From: Alphaproteobacteria bacterium
GTDB taxonomy: Bacteria > Pseudomonadota > Alphaproteobacteria > Rhodobacterales > Rhodobacteraceae
Length of the DNA: 59,983 bases
Direction: 5' to 3'
NCBI GenBank assembly: GCA_030427405.1
Contig: JAUHXK010000015.1
Coordinates: forward strand, 1 to 59,983
Shown here piece after piece: positions 54,224-59,983 of this stretch. Below the pieces are notes generated by a model. It worked only from the letters and a program-made list of their open reading frames with translations. It made no database searches and had not been told where the DNA came from. Each line of letters starts with the position of its first letter. Within the stretch, counting starts at the first letter, position 1. Both the position numbers and the translations under genes were made by a program.

Positions 54224-55438
54224 TCAGACCGGATCTCTCAACCAATTATCCGCGAATTCAACCTGATCCAGTTCCGCAAAGCGGCGCACGCGGTCCAGTT
54301 CGGCATTCAGACGCCCGGTACGGGCTTTGGACCAGCGGACCGACCGCTCGGGCCAAAGCGCCTCGACCCGCAGCGCTCCTCGGTCGCGATGGGCCTTCAT
54401 GTCAATCCGCCCGATCAAGCGGTCGCCTTCGAGCAGCGGAAACACATAATATCCGAACACGCGTTTGGGCGCGGGTACGAAAATCTCGATCCGGTAATGA
54501 TATCCAAACAGGCGTTCGGTTCGGTTGCGATCCCGGATCATCGGGTCAAACGGGCTGAGAACGCGGATGCGTCCGGGCACGGGGCCGATCTGTCCAACCG
54601 TGTCGCATGTGCCTGGGCGAGCCAGAACCTTGCGGGTCTTTCCATCGGCCAATTGCACCTGGATTTCGGTCAAATCGCCCCGAGTCAGAGCCGTTTTTGC
54701 CCAGTCTCGGGCCTCGGCCGGGCTGACCGTGTCCCAGAACGCGGCCAGTTCGCCATGGGTGGCAAAACCCAACCGGTCTAGGGCTGCATTGCATAGCCAG
54801 TCGACCGTTTCCGCCGAATCGCAGGGTATCGCGCCGGGGCACAAGGCGGTATCAATGACACGTTCGGTCAGGTCATAGCGTTTCTGGAACCCGTTTCGAC
54901 CGATCACCGTCAAAGCCCCCGAGCGCCACAGAAATTCCAACGCCGTTTTCGACGGGTGCCAGTCCCACCAGCCCCCTGGCGATTTCTTTTCGTCCTTGCC
55001 GATGTCAGAGGAACTGACCGGTCCGTGGTCGCGAATATGATCCAGTACGGTCTGAAATCTTTGTTCATACCCGTCACGACGCCAATTCTTCCATCGCGCC
55101 TTCAACAACTCTGCGTCCCGGCGGAACCGCAGGTGCCAATGGCGATAAAACTCCATCGGGATCACGGCCGCATCATGCGTCCAGTGCTCGAACAGGGCTT
55201 TGTCACGTTCATACAGCGTCTTGAGGTTGCGCGCGCGGTATCCGGGACTGCGGGAATACAGGATCATGTCATGCGCGCGGGCGACCGTGTTGATGCTGTC
55301 CAGCTGCACGAACCCGAGGCTGTGGATCAGGTCCAGCAACCTGCGCCCGCGGGCCGCGCCAACAGGCTGGGCCGCCAATCCGTGGCGTTGCATGAACAGG
55401 GCGCGCGCGGCCGTGTTGTCCAGGGTCTGAAGGCTCAT
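54224..55438 (-). CDS. YcaQ/AlkZ family winged-helix DNA glycosylase
   Basis: A 404-residue HTH_42 protein. The catalytic Q-x-D motif is in LGFVQLDSINTVARAHDMIL (QLD), the YcaQ form rather than the QxQ of AlkZ. HWTHDAAVIPMEFYRHWHLR, RVLSPFDPMIRDRNRTERLF, YHYRIEIFVPAPKRVFGYYV and RIDMKAHRDRGALRVEALW are family blocks. YcaQ unhooks interstrand crosslinks and excises N7-alkylguanines. The LacI-type regulator gene ends four bases upstream, so the two are probably co-transcribed. Confidence 0.92.
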   Translation of the reverse strand: MSLQTLDNTAARALFMQRHGLAAQPVGAARGRRLLDLIHSLGFVQLDSINTVARAHDMILYSRSPGYRARNLKTLYERDKALFEHWTHDAAVIPMEFYRHWHLRFRRDAELLKARWKNWRRDGYEQRFQTVLDHIRDHGPVSSSDIGKDEKKSPGGWWDWHPSKTALEFLWRSGALTVIGRNGFQKRYDLTERVIDTALCPGAIPCDSAETVDWLCNAALDRLGFATHGELAAFWDTVSPAEARDWAKTALTRGDLTEIQVQLADGKTRKVLARPGTCDTVGQIGPVPGRIRVLSPFDPMIRDRNRTERLFGYHYRIEIFVPAPKRVFGYYVFPLLEGDRLIGRIDMKAHRDRGALRVEALWPERSVRWSKARTGRLNAELDRVRRFAELDQVEFADNWLRDPV

Positions 55439-55442
55439 GCTT

Positions 55443-56468
55443 TTAGCGCCGCTTGAGCGTATCCCCGTAGCTGATGGTCGGGGTCAGGGTGATGCGCGTT
55501 TCCTGATCGGACTCGGGGTTTTTCAACTGTTCCGCGATGATCTCGGCGGCCTTGCGACCGATCTCAAGCCGGCAGGCATCCATCGTCGCCAGTTTGCGCG
55601 GCAGACCTTGCAACAACTCCACATTGTTGAAACCCGCCAGGCCGATCTGACCCGGTATGTCGATTCCCTGATCCAGCAGGTACAACAGCCCCCCGGCACC
55701 GATCATGTCGTTGGAATAATACAGAAAATCAAGCTCTGGCGAACGGTTGAGCATGGCTTCGGTCATTTCGCGCCCCTTGGCCAACGCGGACCCGCCCGAG
55801 TAAAACTCGCGGTCTTCAATCTCGATCCCGTGCTTGCCAAGAACCTCGGTAAAGCCCTCAAAGCGTTTCCGGGCGCGATGGTCCAGCGGCATCTTGGTGC
55901 CCATAAAGCCGATATGCTCGTAGCCTGCCTTCAGGATGGCCTGGGCCATTTCCCGCCCGGCGCGGCGGTGTGAAATACCCACCATCGAATCCACCGGCTT
56001 GCCATCGGTATCCATGATTTCCACAACCGGAATCCCGGCCGAATCCAGCATGGCGCGGGCGGCATCCGTGTGTTCCAACCCGGCAATGATTACCCCGGAT
56101 GGACGCCACGAAAGCATCTCGTACAATACCTTCTCTTCTTTCTCGGGAAGATAGTCGGTGACGCCGACCACAGGCTGAAGCTCGGTATCTTCAAGCACCT
56201 GGTTGACCCCTGTCAGCACCTCGGGAAACACCATGTTGGACAGCGACGGAATGATGACAGCCACAAGGTTGACCCGGCTGCTGGCCAGCGCGCCTGCGAT
56301 TTTGTTCGGGACATATCCCAGCTCTTTCGCGGCGGCCAACACGCGGGTGCGGGTGGCATCGGACACGTCACCCCGGTTGCGCAACACCCGGCTTACGGTC
56401 ATTTCCGACACTCCCGACGCTTCGGACACATCACGAAGGGTTAGCGGGCGTTTTGTTTCTGTTGTCAC
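55443..56468 (-). CDS. LacI family transcriptional regulator (GntR-like)
   Basis: A 341-residue regulator from a GTG start. The N-terminal HTH with hinge reads LTLRDVSEASGVSEMTVSRV, then NKIAGALASSRVNLVAVIIP. The sugar-binding-like core has SNMVFPEVLTGVNQVLEDTE, VVGVTDYLPEKEEKVLYEML and GYEHIGFMGTKMPLDHRARK, which is closest to gluconate-type GntR repressors. No sugar-transport or catabolic gene is next to it here. The effector is therefore unknown; a sugar acid is likely. It precedes the YcaQ-type gene by four bases. Confidence 0.9.
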   Translation of the reverse strand: MTTETKRPLTLRDVSEASGVSEMTVSRVLRNRGDVSDATRTRVLAAAKELGYVPNKIAGALASSRVNLVAVIIPSLSNMVFPEVLTGVNQVLEDTELQPVVGVTDYLPEKEEKVLYEMLSWRPSGVIIAGLEHTDAARAMLDSAGIPVVEIMDTDGKPVDSMVGISHRRAGREMAQAILKAGYEHIGFMGTKMPLDHRARKRFEGFTEVLGKHGIEIEDREFYSGGSALAKGREMTEAMLNRSPELDFLYYSNDMIGAGGLLYLLDQGIDIPGQIGLAGFNNVELLQGLPRKLATMDACRLEIGRKAAEIIAEQLKNPESDQETRITLTPTISYGDTLKRR

Positions 56469-56582
56469 CGGGATACCTGCATGGTTGTTTTGCCCGATGG
56501 TAGCGTGAACAGGGCAATCTGTTCAACTGTTACGCAAACCCGATGACAAGCCTCGAAAAGCCAGCTACAGAAGGCGGCACGC

Positions 56583-56659
56583 GGCCCCGTGGCTCAACTG
56601 GATAGAGCAGCCCCCTCCTAAGGGGCAGGTTGCAGGTTCGAATCCTGCCGGGGTCGCCA
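56583..56659 (+). tRNA. tRNA-Arg (anticodon CCU)
   Basis: A 77-base cloverleaf with encoded CCA. The acceptor GGCCCCG pairs with CGGGGTC, the D-arm is GCTCAACTGGATAGAGC, and the anticodon stem GCCCC/GGGGC holds loop CTCCTAA (anticodon CCT). The T-arm has GGTTCGAATCC. It reads AGG codons. Confidence 0.95.
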
Positions 56660-56750
56660 TCCGCGCAATGTAACCCCCTGTGTTTCAATCTGATATGGCC
56701 ACGCACCTTGCTTTCACACTTGGTTATTCAGGGTCCGCGTACCCGGTCGG

Positions 56751-57665
56751 TCAGGACCATGACTGCCGTAGCAACCCAAGCAGCGCGGCGATTGTGGGGC
56801 TGAGCTGGTTCTGGGACAGGGTAACAAAGCTCAGGCAGGCAGGAACAGAGACCGAGTCGCATATGGCCAGACCGAATGTTTGCCTTTGGTGCAACGCGAT
56901 CGAGTCCCGACACAGGCTCAGCCCGATGCCCGACCTCACCATTTCAAGCATGGACGCCTCTTGATCAACCAACGCGACTGCGTTCTGCCTGCATCCGTGC
57001 CGTTCAAACTGCCGCGTCAGCAGGCGGTGGTGAACCGAAGTTTCCGGCGTGCCGATCCACGGCAGCGCGGCCAGATCGGGCCAATTGGCATCCTTGATCC
57101 TGTTTTGCCAGCCTGCAGGTGCAACGACCCGGTAGGAAAAGCCCGCCAGGGTTAGGGCTTGTAGGGTTTCATCATCGCTTACCGTTCCCCCGGACACTTC
57201 CTCGGGGGCGCTCAGGTAGAAACCACCATCGACCTGGCCCCGTTTCAGCCAGGTCAGAACATCGCCGCTGACACCGTGCACAAGTTCGGTCTCGATACCG
57301 GGATAGGCGCTGCGCAATTCTCTGAGAAGTTGGCCCAGCCGGATAAACTCGGGGTCGACAATGGTGCCGATCTTTAGCTTGCCGCTGACGCGACCAGCCT
57401 GTTGCCGGACGCTGCGGCGAAACTCGGCCATCGCGTCCAGCACCAGTTGTGCCTTGTGCAGCAATGCGGCCCCTTCATGGGTGATCTGCACCCCGGTCGG
57501 CGTTCTGGTGAACAGCGTAAGCCCGGTTTCGGTGCTCAGCCGCTTGATCTGGTGGCTGACCGCCGGCTGCGTCAGGTTCAACACCTCGGCCGCGCGGGAA
57601 ACGCTGCCTTCCCGAGCCACGGTCACGAAGGCCAAGATCGTGTTTATGTTCGAAAATCGGTCCAT
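56751..57665 (-). CDS. LysR family transcriptional regulator
   Basis: A 304-residue regulator from ATG 57665. The N-terminal HTH is TILAFVTVAREGSVSRAAEV followed by NLTQPAVSHQIKRL. The effector domain (KLKIGTIVDPEFIRLGQLLR, YPGIETELVHGVSGDVLTWL) is of the usual LysR substrate-binding fold. It diverges from the GMC oxidoreductase gene with a LysR-box-like palindrome near its own start, so it most likely controls that gene and itself. Confidence 0.92.
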   Translation of the reverse strand: MDRFSNINTILAFVTVAREGSVSRAAEVLNLTQPAVSHQIKRLSTETGLTLFTRTPTGVQITHEGAALLHKAQLVLDAMAEFRRSVRQQAGRVSGKLKIGTIVDPEFIRLGQLLRELRSAYPGIETELVHGVSGDVLTWLKRGQVDGGFYLSAPEEVSGGTVSDDETLQALTLAGFSYRVVAPAGWQNRIKDANWPDLAALPWIGTPETSVHHRLLTRQFERHGCRQNAVALVDQEASMLEMVRSGIGLSLCRDSIALHQRQTFGLAICDSVSVPACLSFVTLSQNQLSPTIAALLGLLRQSWS

Positions 57666-57673
57666 ATAAAAGT

Positions 57674-57686
57674 TGCTAATATAGCA
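57674..57686. promoter_or_regulatory. LysR-box-like palindrome between lysR and the GMC oxidoreductase gene
   Basis: TGCTA-ATA-TAGCA, a perfect 5-3-5 inverted repeat fitting the T-N11-A LysR-box rule, nine bases upstream of the lysR ATG and about 180 before the GMC start. The position suits autoregulation and divergent control. The remaining part of the gap (57687-57865) shows no other clear element. Confidence 0.55.
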
Positions 57687-57865
57687 GAGTGAGATTTGTC
57701 ATTAGATTTTTCGAGCCAGGGCAGCAAAGATCGGCGCCGCACGCACCCGAAGTGGGCGGTCCGGGCCGGTGGCGGGAGGGTCTTGCATCAAGCAGATCAG
57801 GACACGGTGGATCGGCGACCGCTCCGGTGCGAAAGTGATGGCGACGTGACAGAGGATAGGCGGCA

Positions 57866-59533
57866 ATGTCCGAAGGTTCGACCAGGTTCGACTATATCGT
57901 GATCGGTGGCGGTTCGGCCGGGTGCCTGATGGCCAACCGGCTGAGTGCTGACCCGAAGAACCGGGTATTGCTGCTGGAGGCTGGCAAGCCCGATACCTAT
58001 CCCTGGATTCATATTCCGGTTGGCTATCTGTACTGTATCGGCAATCCGCGCGCCGACTGGATGTACAAGACCCAGCCTGCCAAGGGGTTGAACGGGCGCA
58101 GCCTGCTGTATCCGCGCGGCAAGACGCTGGGCGGGTGCTCATCAATCAATGGCATGATCTATATGCGGGGGCAGGCCAGGGATTACGACAACTGGGCCGA
58201 TCTGACCGGCGACGCGGACTGGAGCTGGGAAAACGCGCTGCCCGACTTCAAGGCGCATGAAAACCATTACAAGCTGGACGGGGGGTCCGATCCGGTCACG
58301 GGCGACAACAGCCGGTTTTCCGACCTGCACGGGCATGGCGGCGAATGGCGCGTGGAAAAACAGCGCCTGCGCTGGGACGTGCTGGACAGTTTCGCCGAGG
58401 CGGCGGTCGAAAACGGCATTCCCAGAACCGATGATTTCAACGACGGTGACAATCTGGGCGTCGGGTATTTCGATGTGAACCAGCGGTCGGGCTGGCGTTG
58501 GAACACGTCCAAGGCCTTTCTGCGCCCGGCCAAGTCTCGCCCGAACCTTGTCATCTGGACCCAGGCGCAGGTCGAAAAGCTGACATTCGGCAAGGATGGC
58601 GACGGGCGGTTGCTGTGTACCGGCGCGGTCGTTTACCGCAAGGGTCAACGGATTAAGGCGCAGGCAAGCAAAGAGGTGGTGTTATCGGCCGGCGCCGTGA
58701 ACTCGCCCCAGATCCTTCAATTGTCGGGGATCGGTCCGGCCACCCTGTTAAAGCAGCACGGCCTTGACATGGTGATGGATGCGCCGTTCGTGGGTGAAAA
58801 CCTGCAGGACCACCTGCAAATCCGCGCGGTCTACAAGGTCAAGGGCACCCGCACGTTGAACACGCTGGTCAATTCTCTGGCGGGCAAGGCGCGGATCGGT
58901 CTTGAATATATGCTCAAGCGTTCAGGCCCGATGAGCATGTCGCCCAGCCAGCTTGGGGCGTTCAGCAGATCGGATCCTTCTCGGCCGTATGCCAACCTTG
59001 AATACCATGTTCAACCGCTGAGCCTTGAGGCCTTTGGCGAAGACCTGCATGATTTCCCGGCCATGACGGTCAGCGTATGCAATCTGAACCCCACCAGCCG
59101 CGGCCATGTGCGGATATCGTCGCCCGATTTCCGCCAGGCCCCGGAGATCACGCCAAACTATCTGGACACCGAAGAAGACCGCAAGATCGCCGCCGCAAGC
59201 CTGCGGCAGGTGCGCGAGATCATGGCCCAGCCCGCGATGCGCGTCTACGAGCCCGAGGAATTCAAGCCCGGTATTCAATACCAGACCGATGATGAACTGG
59301 CCCGATTGGCCGGGGACATCGCAAGCACGATCTTTCATCCGGTCGGCACCGTCAAGATGGGCCATCAAAACGACCCGACCGCCGTTCTTGATCCGCACCT
59401 GCGCATGAAAGGCATGGCGGGTCTGCGCGTGGTTGATGCGTCGATCATGCCCGAGATCACCAGCGGCAATACCAACTCGCCGACGATCATGATTGCAGAA
59501 AAAGCGGCGCGCTGGATGCTGGATGGTCAATAG
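57866..59533 (+). CDS. GMC family oxidoreductase (choline dehydrogenase-like)
   Basis: A 555-residue FAD-dependent alcohol dehydrogenase/oxidase from ATG 57866. The FAD motif is IVIGGGSAGCLMANRLS (11-27), then YPRGKTLGGCSSINGMIYMR (GMC signature 1) and GAVNSPQILQLSGIGP (signature 2). The active-site His-containing HPVGTVKMG and the second catalytic residue (Asn/His region) in SGNTNSPTIMIAEKAA follow. Likely substrates are choline or other alcohols; no betB or betI is adjacent and the regulator is LysR-type, so choline is not assured. Confidence 0.93.
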   Translation: MSEGSTRFDYIVIGGGSAGCLMANRLSADPKNRVLLLEAGKPDTYPWIHIPVGYLYCIGNPRADWMYKTQPAKGLNGRSLLYPRGKTLGGCSSINGMIYMRGQARDYDNWADLTGDADWSWENALPDFKAHENHYKLDGGSDPVTGDNSRFSDLHGHGGEWRVEKQRLRWDVLDSFAEAAVENGIPRTDDFNDGDNLGVGYFDVNQRSGWRWNTSKAFLRPAKSRPNLVIWTQAQVEKLTFGKDGDGRLLCTGAVVYRKGQRIKAQASKEVVLSAGAVNSPQILQLSGIGPATLLKQHGLDMVMDAPFVGENLQDHLQIRAVYKVKGTRTLNTLVNSLAGKARIGLEYMLKRSGPMSMSPSQLGAFSRSDPSRPYANLEYHVQPLSLEAFGEDLHDFPAMTVSVCNLNPTSRGHVRISSPDFRQAPEITPNYLDTEEDRKIAAASLRQVREIMAQPAMRVYEPEEFKPGIQYQTDDELARLAGDIASTIFHPVGTVKMGHQNDPTAVLDPHLRMKGMAGLRVVDASIMPEITSGNTNSPTIMIAEKAARWMLDGQ

Positions 59534-59685
59534 ATGCGGGTTTGCTGCGCCCCCATGGACGCGGTGCCGGCACCTTTACCGGGTGTTTCCCAATCCTCCG
59601 CCGCAGGGTGCGGCAAAAGACGGCAATTGCCCAACGAAAGACCCTTGAACGGGTCGGTCCTTCGGTTTAAACGAGCGGTCGCACC

Positions 59686-59761
59686 GCCTCAATAGCTCAG
59701 CTGGTAGAGCAGGTCCTTCGTAAGGACAAGGTCGGGGGTTCGAGTCCCTCTTGAGGCACCA
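59686..59761 (+). tRNA. tRNA-Thr (anticodon CGU)
   Basis: A 76-base cloverleaf with encoded CCA. The acceptor GCCTCAA pairs with TTGAGGC, the D-arm is GCTCAGCTGGTAGAGC, and the anticodon stem GTCC/GGAC holds loop TTCGTAA (anticodon CGT). The T-arm has GGTTCGAGTCC. An IS5-family element lies about 60-80 bases downstream. Confidence 0.95.
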
Positions 59762-59823
59762 CTAAATCACAAAATATGCGATACTCCTAGCAACTGTATT
59801 TCTCAGGGGGTCTGAGCCAACTA

Positions 59824-59983
59824 GGCTCCAGTCTCATTGATTTACAGCCAGAATAGGACTGTAGCAGCGAGAGCGATGGCCGAGAGGAATACCTTTGGGC
59901 ATCTGTCATATCGGGTGGCGACGCGCCGCCAACCCTTCAGGCGTCCGGACATGATCTCAATGCGGTTGCGTCGTTTGTAGCGG
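59824..59983 (-). mobile_element. IS5-family insertion sequence, right part only
   Basis: The end of a transposase gene and the adjoining terminal region. GAGACTGGAGCC, read on the minus strand at 59825-59836, is a plausible terminal inverted repeat next to a CTA target, but the exact boundary (somewhere in 59800-59830) cannot be fixed without the other end, which lies outside the window. Confidence 0.7.
59842..59983 (-). CDS. IS5-family transposase, C-terminal 46 residues
   Basis: A partial leftward gene entering from the right edge. It ends RYKRRNRIEIMSGRLKGWRR then VATRYDRCPKVFLSAIALAA and TVLFWL. RRNRIEIMFGRLKDWRRVATRYDR (abridged) is the classical C-terminus of IS5/IS427-type DDE transposases, including the terminal E of the DDE triad and the Y-x2-K/R-type helix. 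No frameshift is visible in this part. Confidence 0.92.
   Translation of the reverse strand, partial: RYKRRNRIEIMSGRLKGWRRVATRYDRCPKVFLSAIALAATVLFWL

Overview
The window reads as a chromosomal segment of a marine Rhodobacterales (Roseobacter-group) alphaproteobacterium. This is inferred from the high-GC third-codon bias, the frequent ATGA/GTGA gene overlaps, an alphaproteobacterial-type RpoH promoter at dnaK, DUF2794 and DUF3095 proteins, a large inverted repeat of a type I associate with this order, and the gene content (Liv-type transporter with CoA ligases, HpaR/HpcH, GMC oxidoreductase). The species is not identified.

Layout. 1-5046 (minus strand): a leftward surface-polysaccharide operon, cysQ-kdsB-galE followed by two paralogous glycosyltransferases and the start of a branching-type glycosyltransferase that runs off the window. 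5169-5990: divergent ABC-2 polysaccharide-export permease. 5987-9930: an AlkB-like dioxygenase and the dnaK-dnaJ pair. 9999-10061: a large inverted repeat. 10128-17636: a TPP riboswitch followed by a ten-gene thiamine operon, thiD-thiO-thiS-thiG-thiE-thiF-thiY-tenA-thiZ-thiX, mostly with 4-base overlaps. It combines thiazole synthesis, phosphate coupling and pyrimidine salvage/uptake, but not thiC. 17672-18427: radC. 18431-23752 (minus): secA, a membrane-anchored protein and a PstS-OmpA fusion. 23929-26404: parvulin isomerase, argJ, mutT.

26519-30658: an AcoR-like regulator whose AAA+ region lacks the sigma54 motif, a flavin monooxygenase with an NTF2-like N-terminus, and a small cupin. 30928-39633: a transporter-activation operon with an acyl-CoA synthetase, LivG, LivH, a two-TM small protein, LivM, LivK, LivF and a PaaK-like ligase. 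This layout suggests import of a carboxylic or aromatic acid coupled to CoA thioesterification. 39756-41423: a lone FbpB-like double permease. 41500-45836: DUF2794, NlpC/P60 peptidase, M17 aminopeptidase, a possible degenerate Hpt-like protein, beta-carbonic anhydrase and a SRPBCC protein.

45933-50572: asd, a GT4 glycosyltransferase, an MFS transporter and a DUF3095 protein with cyclase-like metal motifs. 50579-53482: HpcH/HpaI aldolase, an aromatic-amino-acid-decarboxylase-type PLP enzyme and an HpaR-like MarR regulator. 53483-54223 has no recognisable gene, although it holds several palindromes. 54224-56468: a YcaQ-type DNA glycosylase and a LacI-family regulator. 56583-59761: tRNA-Arg(CCU), a LysR regulator divergent from a GMC oxidoreductase, and tRNA-Thr(CGU). 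The window ends inside an IS5-family insertion sequence.

Most of the window is ordinary, well-conserved roseobacter chromosome. The most interesting items are the ThiF-rhodanese fusion that has lost its zinc cysteines, the regulator/monooxygenase pair with a nested palindrome between them, the transporter operon flanked by two CoA ligases, and the DUF3095 protein. No CRISPR array, prophage or clearly new defence system was seen.
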